A DNA stretch of 64,000 bases from Phallusia mammillata (Eukaryota; Chordata; Ascidiacea; Phlebobranchia; Ascidiidae), in assembly GCA_003260075.1 (NCBI GenBank), contig QLIY01000700.1:22984-86983 (forward strand), given 5' to 3'. How positions within the stretch are numbered: the first letter of the stretch is position 1; each line of letters starts with the position of its first letter. Both the position numbers and the translations under genes were made by a program. Positions 40,401-52,400 of the stretch are shown here, piece by piece. The notes under the pieces were generated by a model that was given only the letters and a program-made list of their open reading frames with translations, searched no databases and was not told the origin of the DNA.

Positions 40401-43400
40401 TCAACAACTCCCTTTTGTCGTTTCAGTTGTGCAGTGATGTTGATTCAGAAGGGAGCAAACGTCAACACAAACGTCATCACCATCCCACAGAAATCTTCGA
40501 CCGAAGCAAGCAGTGAAGTTAGCGCCCCCAAGTGGCGTCTGAAGTCAGCAATCATTCCTCCGCGTAAACCAACTTGTGAACCTGTGTTTAAGGTCAGTTG
40601 GCCAGGTTAAGTTCAGCTGAAATGTGAACTTTCTCTAGCTGTTGAATCCCACTTTTTAAAAACTTTTACCGTTATACGCACGTAATGTACTTTCTGCTTG
40701 GTGCGGTTTCATGTTTTTTGTTTTGCAAGATTTATCCGTTTCATTTATCATACAAACATGTCGAAATGGTAGAAAACAGAATCTTGTCTTTATCTAGCGC
40801 AGTATTGTCCAGACTATTCATTAAATCTCATAATGTAGCCGTTCACTGAAAAGATGTTTTTTATAGTCACTATAATAAACCAAAAATCTGTGTTTTTTAT
40901 CACTTTGTCATATTTCTTTTTTTCACTTATTTGTAATTGTGCAAAAGACTTAACTTCAAAAATCTTGTTTTCTTCCAGGTTGTGGTTGAGAAGGGATGGC
41001 AGGGTGTGACGTATGTGATGCTCGACAGATTAGAAGCTTGTGGAGTTTATTATGCTGCTGCTGTTGAGGTGAGATTTTTGTTACACATTGCAAAACACAT
41101 AACCACAAACTCACCGCTGTTTGTGTTGATTGGTTAATGTCTACCATCAGTTAGGTAAAAGTACAAAAGGACTTGAGTAAAACGAGGAGAAAAGATTGGA
41201 TATTTTTTCTGTTTGTCATATCTTACACTCCCACATTGCAGGAAGTTGCCCTTTTAGGTAACATACTATCTACGATTTACATTTATTTGTTCAAACAGTC
41301 AGCAATGCGAGCGCGAAAGTACCAAGTGGTGCTTTCCCTGTTGCGCAAACAGCGTGATTCAGGAAAGCTCGGTGAAAAGAACGATCTCAAGCAGAATCTT
41401 CTTCACGTTCTGGCCATCAACAAGCCAACTAACACTGATGTACAAATCAAGGTAAAAATCCCAAGGACTTTTGTCACATAGAGATGCTTAAAAAATCATC
41501 TAAATTTTGTGTTACCCGACTTGTAGGCCTCTCATACTGTATTATGTGAATTTCGTTAAGTGTGCAAAAAATAAAATGTACACAATGATGTGAAAATACA
41601 GTTAATTTGCGACCTGAAATTGAAACATTTTGAAGTTGTCACAGCATGTAATAAGAAGCTTTGATTATCTCATGATTATCTCACGTTTTTTTTTCAGTAA
41701 TAGACCTTGAACAGGATATAGGTCATCGTAAATGGCAATGTTTTTACCCCGCAGTATACAAATCTCTTACAGTTAAAATTATTTTAAAGGTTGCAAAAGT
41801 TTTGATTGAGCGAGGCGTACCCAGTTACACCACTGATGATCATGGATGTACTCCTCTGCATTACGCTGCTTTCACCAAAAATCTCACGCTCATTAAGTTT
41901 TTCATAGGTGAGTGTTATAATCACTGTGACGCCACAATCCGTCAAGCGGTCTTTTAATACATTTTTCACTTTATTATTAGAACGCAATCCTTCATCTTTC
42001 CGTGGCATGATTGCGCTGACTGATCAAGCTGGACGAAATGCCTTTGCTGCTCTGTTGTGGAACTCCGTCATCAATGATGATGTCACAGTCAGCATTCTCA
42101 AGTAAGCTACAGTTTTCTTTAAGTCTCAAGAAGTCCCATGTTCAGAATCCTGTTTTTAAATCAAGCGGAAAAGCATTGGCCATTTATTTTTTATTACATT
42201 TATGAGATGGTGGAAATTAGTTTTTGAAACAATTCCGTTCTGAAAATACTGTTGGATAGGTATGTGGACACATTTATTCATTACAATTTTGTAAACCTAA
42301 GTCCTGCTGAAAATTTCTCACAGTTCAACAAAATGTCTTTTTTGTCATTATGTGGTGTTCATTACCACCGAATCAAAAATACCGATACATTTTATAAACA
42401 CCCTGTCTAACTTTTTTAAACACACTGTTAACACTCATTGTAATATTTCTTTCACCCATTACAGATTATTCTTGGAACACGACCGAGGTAGCGGAGCAAT
42501 CAACAGAACTTGCAACTTTCCTGTGTCGGGAGTTGAAGCTGTCTGTCAAGATGTTGACCCAGCTGTCGCTGTGCGCGACTACTTTAACGGAGACGTTGAG
42601 AGCAAAATCATCAACCCCTTAATCCGGACCATCCAGCTCCGAGCCCACCGGGTAAATTTGTTCACCATGTTTTTGTTGTGCTTACGTTTTCTGTTGGTTG
42701 TGTCTAATAGCAAAACAAAAATTCCAGCATATTGAGAGGCAGTCGAATTTGTTTTTGTTTGAATAAAATGTTTATGGTTGACTGTCCCAAACTCGTCTCA
42801 ACATAATACAGTAAACCACGGTTAAATCAGATTAGGTTAATCCGGATCTTAGCCTAAATCGGTCAAATTTCGTGGTCCAAATAATGTGTAGTGTGGTGAG
42901 GGTTAAACTAATCTTACGCCACGTGTTTGTGACTTAAGCTTTTGGTGTATCGTAGTGCGTTGTTAAGTTATAAGGGAGCAGTCGTTTTTGCTTTGCTGCG
43001 AAAAGCATTGGTTTGGTTTTTTTGTGCTTTTCTAACTTCGATTTGCATTACAAAGGCGATGGACCTGTTGCTGGATTACAACATTGACATTAATCTGCAA
43101 GTGGAAGGCTTGAAGAACCAGACACCACTGATGTTGGCTGTTCAACTGGTATGTACATTTTTAACGTAGCAAATATCTAAGATTTTAAACTTTACTAAAA
43201 TGAAACTCGTGCCATAACCGCAGGCCCCTTTGCTGTGAATTGCTTAACCCTAAGGCCGTTGAATGTTAATTATTTCAAGAATATTAAAAAACTTTCTAGG
43301 CCGTTGCCAAAAAATAACTTACTTTCCGGACATCATGCAACAATACAAGTAAATTAAGTGCATAAAAGTAGGCACTTACACATTTACTCGTTATGGATCA

Positions 43401-46400
43401 GAGTTAACTTTTTAAAACATCGAACTCCTATCTTTTCTCAAAATTTAATGACGAATATAACAACCCAAATAAAGGTAAAATGCGAAATGTTTTATGATTC
43501 AAAGTAAGTAAGTTTATTTCGCACAAAATATTCCAACAACAAAAGCAACAAAACGTTTCGACATATGCTCATGCCTTTATGTATCGAAATATTTGTAACT
43601 TTTGTTGATTTTAAAGTGCAAACTTTTTGCGTCTTTCTCGAGCTGGTTTTTGGATAATTCATTTTGTATATATTTACCCAGAACGATGAATATGTGGTGA
43701 ATAAACTTCTGACCCACAAGACACCTGTTCTGCTTTCATCTCTGGACTCTGATGACCGAACTGTTCTTCATCATGCGGCCAAACCGCTTCCCTATGGATA
43801 TTGGGAAAACATGGGAATTTTAAGGTGAGGGTGACAGATTAAAAAAACATGCTATATTGTTCTGATGTAAAAAAAGTGATTGGCACATATTGTCATGGTA
43901 CCTTCGACCTATTGTTTCGAGTTGTAGTTTTTTATGCGATAAGGATGGTCTCACCCAAAAAATATGTATGCTAGATAGTTGATACCAAACATCGCCAATA
44001 TTATGTTGGCGGTCTATTGAAATCTGTAAAATATTGCATTACGCTAAGCAAAGGTATAAACAACGTTCATCATTCAACAAAAATCAGCCCTTTCTTTACT
44101 CCAATATCGTCATAAAAACGAATCTTTTGCAAAGTACAAAAAGTCTTAAGTCAAGTTGTAAATCGGGCCGGGATCGGCATTTTTACCGCATTTTTACCAA
44201 CGTTTGGGCCTAATTCGGGCTTAATTTTTTAAAGTCTGGTTTGGGCCCCAAATCCAGGGCCACTGAAAGCTCTGATTGGAAGACTATGGAAATTCGATCA
44301 ATCTCTTTGTTTGCCGTTCTGATAAAAAAATATGCCGGGGGGGGGGACCGAAAAATGGCTCCCGTATACCACATAGCAATACAAGTAGACTTAATGCATA
44401 AAAATTGGCAATTGCACAAGGATCAGTGGTTAACTCTTTAATACAGGGGTGGGCAACCTGCGGCCCTTCATTAAAGCTTGTGCGGCCCGCAGAGACGCTT
44501 GGATTTCAAAAGTACTGGCAAACGAGTCCAATTATTACATATTTTTGAGCTGATTAATGCGCCTGATGCTAGTTTTCTGCGATCTGGCAAAATGTGGCTA
44601 GAATCAAATACGAATTATACTTGTAGTTAAGCATATTTGGTAAGAAACAAAGCCAAATCACTTTGTGTGATGAACATGTGCGGCCCTCGATCCAATTTTG
44701 ACATTTATAATTGGCCCTACAGTAACAAAGGTTGCCCACCCCTGCTTTAATACATCGAACCCCCGAATTTATTTTTTAACTCTCGTTTCGTAAAAAAATT
44801 GAGATAAAAAGCGACATGCTTTATTATTCAAACGTTTCGTCAAATGCTCATGCCATCGTCAGTGATACGTTTCATACAATCCTGTAAAATTCCCTTTATG
44901 TGTCAGAATATTTATAACTACAGGACTTTGATATAGTTTGCTTTCAAAGTGAAAAGTTGTTACGTCCTTAGCTGGTTTTTGATTATTTGTTTTGTGTATA
45001 TTTACACAGAACGATGAATATGTGGTGAATAAACTTCTGACCCACAAAACACCTGTACTACTTTCATCTCTGGACTCTGATGACCGAACTGTTCTTCATC
45101 ATGCGGCAAAACCACTTCCCTACGGATACTGGGAAAACATGGGCATTTTAAGGTGAGTGTGACAAATTTAAAAGTCTTGTTATACTGTTTTAATGCAAAA
45201 AAACGCATATTAATGTCGCAGATACTGTCTTGGTACCTTCGACCTTACATTTGTTGGTGTATAAATATTCTAGTTTTTCTATGAGCTATGGATGGTCTGA
45301 CAGGAAACTTGTTTTCGAAGAACAAAACATTACCAATATTTTGTTCAGCGGTCTACTAAGTTCTGTGAAACATTGCGATAAGCAACAACGTCCATAGTTC
45401 TACAAAAAAATCAACCCTTTTTCTTAACCATCGTCATAAAAATAAGCCTTTTTAATTTTTTAAGTCGTGGAATCAAGCGTGAGTCGGACAGGGATTTCGG
45501 GGTTCAGGCTTTAGTTTTATTAAACGGGTTTGATTTGGACATGGTTTCACATATTCTGTATTAGTTTTGCCTCATTTTCGCCATTTGGGGCCTAATTCGG
45601 GTATTTTTTTAAGTCGGGTTCGGACCCAATTTTAGCACCGTTTGAAACTCAGTTCGGAAAACTATAGAAATTCGATAAATAAAAAACTATACGTATCTAT
45701 GCAGGTCGCTGTTGGACCAAGGTGTTCCTGTGCAGCAAGTGGATAAGATGAACTGCACAGCTTTGTCGTATGCATTGGAGGGTGGATCAGGTCGAGGGGG
45801 GGGGGCATGTAGGTCTCTGTTGGACCAAGGAGTTCCAGTGCAGCAAGTGGATAAAATGAACTGCACAGCTTTGTCGTATGCATTGGAGGGTGGATCAGGT
45901 CGAATGTCAGACGAACTACAATCTGTCAGCGGGATTCCTCCAGAAAAATGGGTGGGTGATTTTGTTTACAAAATGTAATAGCATGTCCGCTGGACATCCA
46001 CTATATTTGGTGATAAAATCGAAATGGTTGTATACAGTTCATTGAATATGCAGCAAGTGTTTTTATCGAGGGGGGGGGGGTCTGTCAGCGGGATTCCTCC
46101 CGAAAAATGGGTGGGTGATTTTGTTTACAAAATCTAATAGCATGTCCGCTGGACATCCACTATATTTGGTGATAAAATCAAAATGGTTGTATACAGTTCA
46201 TTGAATATGCAGCAAGTGTTTTTATCGAAATAATCAATTGTTTTTTTGTATTATGTACTACTCTAAATTCTCTTTTGAAGGAATATATTTCCAGCCTAAC
46301 TACTTACTTTATCAACAAAATTTCAGCTCTTCCGGCAGTTTTTTTATTTCTAATATGCCAACGTTTCGATGTCCCATACGAAGCACCTTCGTCAGGGTAA

Positions 46401-49400
46401 TGACATAAATCGCAAACACAAGTATTACTTACTTTATATTTGCATAAAACTGAAATTGGAACAATATTATTTCAATTAGACCGTGGACAATAGCCAGAAT
46501 CGAGTTAAACCACGGCTACTGCAAACTAGATTTATCAGTGTTTTGTGTGCAGTAGTATGAGTTATATTATAGGCGGCAACACTATCAAATTCACTTTTCA
46601 TTTGTGTTCGCAATTATACCCGGGAAATAATGTACAACTCAACCAGTACAACCAAATTTTGCTTATAGGAAAAACCAGGTCGCATTACGGCTGAAATAAG
46701 TGACGGGATAGCTTGGGCATCGACTGTTCCCGAGTATGAGGTCGACGCTGTCACGATTCTCGAGCGAATCCGTGAAGACGAAATGGAAAATGACGCCGAA
46801 CAACCAACACCGAACCCCGATATTTTGTCGGGTCTGCGTGAATCAGGGTGAGAATAGTTCTTCGGAGGGGGGGGGGTACGATTCTCGAGCGAATTCGTGA
46901 AGACGAAATGGAAAATGACGCCGAACAACCAACACCGAACCCTGATATTTTGTCGGGTCTGCGTGAATCAGGGTGAGAATAGTTCTTCGGAGATCGAATC
47001 TCAAGTCAGTGATTTCACTAAACTTGTGCATAAATTTAAATGATGCAGTACTTACAAATTGTCCATAAACCACGGTTTAATCAGTAACATGAGGTTGCTT
47101 GATTAACAAAACATACCAAAAAGTGTTACTTCTTATGCGTGTTTCAACGTCTTATCTTTAAACGGTACTCGGTTTAACTTTGTAAGTTTAACAACATACG
47201 CGTAACTTCGTAACAACTAGAATGACTCAAGTTCGAAGCAGCAAACTGATTCAGTAGTGGGTGGTTTGTAATCTTGGCTCACTTGCAATCTTTTAGCCGA
47301 TTTCTAAATTTGAGGGTAAATTATAAAAGATATTAACTCACAAACATGACACATTTCAGTTGGGAATGATAGATTTATTGGGCGTGTTTAGAGTTTTAGC
47401 TGTTTTGTGTTAGATCATTGATTTTCTTCATTGATTGTTTTATGCAGTGAAATCGTGTACGACCCGACAGTGAATCGTCATTGTGACGTATTTCTGATAG
47501 CTGTTGACGTGCAACAAAGTGGACAAGTTCAATACAACTTCTTCCGTATGCAAGTAAGCATTTGATGGTGATAATTTTGTCCTGTTTTCAATACATTGTG
47601 CCCATGATTTTCTACTCAATTTTGTTACTGAATTAATTGCATTTGGTTGCATTGGAACAATGACTTTTAAGGAATTTCCGTGTACAGTAAACCCCGGTTA
47701 ATCCGGACCCATTTGGACCAAAAAGGTGTGGGGGGGGGGAGTTAACTTGCAATCTTTTAACCGATTTCTTAATTTGAGGGTAAATTATAAAAAGTATAAA
47801 CTCACAAACATGACACATTTCAGTTGGGAATGATAGATTTATTGGGCGTGTTTAGCGTTTTAGCTGTTTTGTGTTAGATCATTGATTTTCTTCATTGATT
47901 GTTTTATGCAGTGAAATCGTGTACGACCCGACAGTGAATCGTCATTGTGACGTGTTTCTGATAGCTGTTGACGTGCAACAAAGTGGACAAGTTCAATACA
48001 ACTTCTTCCGTATGCAAGTAAGCATTTGATGGTGATAATTTTGTCCTGTTTTCAATACATTGTGCCCATGATTTTCTACTCAATTTTTTTACTGAATTAA
48101 TTGCGTTTGACTACATTGGAGCAATGACTTTTAAGGAATTTCCGTGTACAGTAAACCCCGGTTAATCCGTGCCCTTTTGGACCAAAAAAGTTTCCAGATC
48201 ATGCAAAGATTTGGGTTAACCAATGTCGAACAGTTAAAGACTTACCACATTACAAATCGTTTGTACCTCAAGTTTTGTCGGAATTAGGCGAAGATCCAGA
48301 TTAACCGAATCCGATTTAACCGAATTGAAATCCGATTTTACTGTATTTGAAAACAGTTTACCAGAATAGGCAACTACGTAATGAATAAAAAATACCAAAG
48401 ATATACAATTTTATGGGGGGGGGGATTATGCAAAGTTCTTGGTTAACCAATGTCGAACAGTTAAGGCTTACCACATTACAAATCGTTTGTACCTCAAGTT
48501 TTGTCCGAATTAGGCGAAGACCCAGATTAACCGAATCTGATTTAACCGAGGTTTACTGTATTTGAAAATAGTTTACCAGATTAGGCAACTACGTAATGAA
48601 TAAAAAATACCAAAGATATACAATTTTATGGGGGGGGGGTTCCCCATTCACAACTCCTGCGAATGCCATTAAAGAATTCGCGAAGTATTTCAAACTTAAG
48701 ACTGCTAATGAATGGAGGAGTATTAACAGGTGTGATAAAACTGCTGTATAATTTTACCCAGTGATGCACCGAACCTGCCTAAAAAAGTTCGGGCCGAAAC
48801 CGAATATTCGGCCATGAAGCTGAATAATTTCGGCCGGATCAGGCAGAACCTAAATTCCCAGTTTCCTTGGATGTTTTCAACTGAACCTTGTGTTGTTGAT
48901 GCGAGTGAGCTCAATTTTGACAAACTAAAATCACTTTTAAGCTTAGCTAAACATCTAGTATTTTGCAGACAACGTGGCGAGTATTTCATAGATACAACAA
49001 ATAGTTGGGGGGGGGGGGATTTATTCCCAACACCTACTATTTTAGTGTACAAGTGTTATAATTCACAAAACTTGTAGGTGATCCACCAGAAGGGGAAGAA
49101 CCTGTACATGTTTTTCACACGCTGGGGTATGATAGGCGAGAGGGGCAACTGGCAAACCTCTCCATTCACAACTCCTGCGAATGCCATCAAGGAATTTGCA
49201 AAATATTTCAAGCTGAAGACTGCTAATGAATGGAGGAGTATTAACAGGTGTGATAAAACTGCTTTATAATTTTAACCAGTGATGCACCGAACCTGCCTAA
49301 AAAAAGTTCGGGCCGAAACCGAATACTCGGCCATAAAGCCGAATAATTTCGGCCGGATCAGGCAGAACCTAAATTCCCCGTTCCATTGGATGTTTTCAAC

Positions 49401-52400
49401 TGAACCTTGTGTTGTTGATGCGAGTGACCTCAATTTTGACAAACTAAAATCACTTTTAAGCTTTGCTAAACAACTAATATTTTGCAGACAACGTGGCGAG
49501 TATTTCATAGATACAACAAATAGTTAATTTATTATCTTTCGTATAGGCGTAAATTAAATTTGAGGCCTTAATTCCATGCAATAAAAAAGTTCGGGCCGAA
49601 TTCGAAACATTGGAAAACAGCGAAATTGGCCGAATTGTTTCGGCCGACCGAAACTTCGGTGCTTCACTAATTTTAAGCACTGTTTTTAATTGTTCATCCC
49701 AGTTGTAGTTTATGTAGAAACGCTGTTGTTTGTTTTGCCTTATGATACAAACTGTGGAAAATATGTAAACCTACCATACATCAGCTGCGCATTTAACTTT
49801 CAAAAAGGTTGCACAAAAAGGACGCACGCACATCTATTTAAAATCGTATATTTCCGAAAATGGATTGGGGATAGGGTATTATTAGTGAAAATTCTACAAA
49901 ACTGACTTCAAAACTTAGTTCCCAATGTAAAAAACTTAGAAACTTACTTCCCAAACTTAACCCTCTTTAGCTGATAAATTAATAATTCAACTCTTTGCGC
50001 CCCCTTTCAGAATTTTGCTAAATGTGGGGTTAACTAAATGTGGGGAGTCATGGTGCTATTAGCTCTACCACAAACTGCAGTTTTAGGACAATTTTTTGCA
50101 TTTATATGATGTCTTTGGTCCAACGATCACAACTTATTAATTCCGAGTTTCATCTTATCACAAAATTGAGATCAACTTTTCCTTTTTGCAGCTTCAAACC
50201 CCAAACTCGAAAATACCACTTGGTGGCGGCAGACGTACAGAGACAGAAAGGTGTGGCTGACCTTGAATTTGACCTTCACACTGACATTCAGTCTCTTCTA
50301 GGCAAAGAGCTCCAAGACGTTTTCAGTGACTTGGTATGCGGTGTTCAATCTCGAAGTGATCTCAGCACGTCACAGAGTTACATGAAAGCAAACGTTTTTT
50401 GAATCGTAAAACCTTGGTTGTTTTTATTAACTGCGCTTTCAAACCGGTTTTTATTTTAATTGAACAAGCATTTTTGTTCCTACAAATAAGAATATATGGT
50501 ATTGAACCGGCATCACAGACACAACTATATACGAAGCATCCAATAGTCAACGTTTACGTCTATTTCATAACATTCAGATCAACGTGGAAAGCATGAAAGA
50601 AGCGATGAAGGATAGCACTAATGTCGACCCTGACGTCATGCCGTTTGGAAGACTCGAGAAAGAAAGACTGACACACGGAATCGATATTCTTAACGATATC
50701 AAGTAAGAGAAATTTTTCTTCAATCATTTCCTCTAGGAGCCTTGCCTGTCCTATACTTTTGATTATGCATTTAAATTGTATTGCGTTCTGGTTTAAGTAA
50801 ACAGCACCACTTTAGGCAATAGGCATTCAGCATTGCTGCCTTATGAACAAACAGACTGACTTTACTGTATCAATTTTTAAAGCAAGTGTTTGACTACCTT
50901 ATTTTATTTATTTAGAGAGCTTATCAGTTCGACCGGAGACTTGAAAACGTCGGATCCACAAGATCAAATACGTTTGCAGAGAGTCCTGGAAAAGGTACAA
51001 AGATGTGTAGTAACTTAACTGTTTGACTGTAATTGTGGGTAACAAGAAAAGGGGTTTGTATGACAAAACGGTTCTAGTAGGAAACGTTAAGACAACTTTC
51101 CTAGGCAATTTTTGGCGTCTTTAAAACGGGGGGGGGGGAGATCCACAAGATCAAATACGTTTGCAGAGAGTTCTGGAAAAGGTACAAAGATGTGTAGTAA
51201 CGTAACTGTTTGACTGTAATTGTGGGTAACAAGAAAAGGTGTTTGTATGACAAAACGGTTCTAGTAGAAAACGTTAAGACAACTTTCATAGGCAATTTTT
51301 GGCGTCTTTAGAACGGTTTCTTTCGTTGTCGCTTTAGATCCAGCAACGCAGCACCGAGTACTATCGCGTGCTGCCACCTCGTGGAGGAATATTTGACCGT
51401 ATTCGTCCCATCAGCGATACGTCGGTCTTGTCAACACTGATGTTGCAAACCAAGCGACTTTCGGAGCTGGAGTTTGCCAATAAAGTCTTGCTTGGTGCAC
51501 AGTATCGCATAAATGGTGAGATTTTTTGTCCCTTTAGAAATGATTTAATTCTGCTTTGAGCTAGTAGATGTGACGTATGTACATTTTTTGTTCGGTTATT
51601 TTACCTTTTTGTTTTTACACTTCACTCATGCAGCACAATATGTTTGTACAGAGCAGTGGTTCCCAACCTTTCACGGAACCTGTTTGTAAATTTAAGTCGT
51701 TGACCTCCACATACAATTATCACATTTATAAAACTTAAATCTCTTATACAAGTTTTGCATTCAAAGACTCCCTTAAATCATCTCACGGCCCTTTTTTGGG
51801 GGGTGAACCCCTGGTTGAAAATCACTGGTGAAGGCCAAAAAAACTGCTTTTCAAATATATGGCTCTGGAGTATAAATGGTACTTTTTAGCTTTTGCCAAA
51901 ATTTATTCCCTCATACCAAGTATTACAATTGAGAGATCGTTAGGTCAGTATCCAATAATCCAGTCTTCATATGCGTTTTAATAAACATGTGTATTTGTGT
52001 ATTTACATTACACGATAATTTTCAGAGATGAATCCATTCGACTACGTATATCGTTCGGTTGGATGTCAGATGAAAGTGATGGACCCAGACTCGGACGAGT
52101 CTCAGTATTTGTTGCAATGCATTCATAACGCAGGTAAGGTTTCTTAACACAGCAAAATTCCAACCTTAATACTCAAATGTTTCAAATATCAAAATTATGG
52201 TCATTAGGTTTTTGTTTGGTTAGACTCAAGGCTAGGTTTGCAAACACGCCATTCTGTACAAAACTGGTTCTTAAAAAGACATAAAAAACTAATAAAACAT
52301 CGAGCACGCATTTTGGTCAGAAGCGAAATAGGGGGGGGGGTATTTTACTTTGAGCTAGTAGATGTGACGTATGTACATTTTTTATTCGGTCATTTTATCT

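Larger units (their letters stand above)
43430..45170. repeat. Two haplotype copies of a PARP exon and flanking introns
   Basis: The exon at 43682-43824 and its flanks recur at 45010-45152; the intervening G-run is 44337-44346. The two 143-bp exons differ at eight positions, every one synonymous. The second copy carries a MITE (44444-44744) that the first lacks. Confidence 0.9.
28093..45951 (+). other. PARP gene, ankyrin-array exons
   Basis: Exons, duplicates removed: 28093-28201, 28902-29077, 29406-29484, 29543-29680, 30160-30384, 30955-30996, 31061-31266, 31623-31818, 32153-32284, 32386-32488, 32737-32867, 33210-33434, 34054-34353 (contains a join), 34899-35048, 35115-35201, 35467-35526, 35865-36029, 37104-37318, 37845-37972, 38335-38551, 39895-40137, 40427-40592, 40979-41068, 41299-41451, 41790-41907, 41981-42101, 42465-42651, 43056-43148, 45010-45152 (copy 43682-43824), 45813-45951 (copy from 45705). 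At least twenty ankyrin units are recognisable by TPLxxAA or TALxxA cores with a G/N-H turn, for example TPLMLAAANGH, TALIHAAMNGH, TPLHEAARRGA, TPLHYAAFTKN. Spacing is irregular, with degenerate units and inserts such as GWQGVTYVMLDRLEACG (a break of the pattern at 40979-41068). Ankyrins bind other proteins, so this is the likely substrate-recruiting scaffold. Confidence 0.85.
46669..51515 (+). other. PARP gene, WGR and PARP-regulatory exons
   Basis: Exons 46669-46847, 47912-48017 (copy 47448-47553), 49078-49247, 50192-50333, 50578-50702, 50916-50994, 51338-51515. The WGR domain runs from VYDPTVNRHCDVFLIAVDV through FFTRWGMIGERGNWQ to KYHLV; the motif tryptophan-glycine is present, but the usual arginine is methionine (WGM). 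In PARP1-3 this domain contacts DNA ends. The following helical domain (FGRLEKERLTHGIDIL, then YYRVLPPRGG) matches the PARP regulatory domain that restrains the catalytic site until DNA is bound. Confidence 0.88.

Noticed and set aside
45662-45978. Duplicate ankyrin-type protein repeat read through ggggggggg
   Set aside because: The second unit is a haplotype copy of the first joined by a G-run, not a real internal protein repeat.
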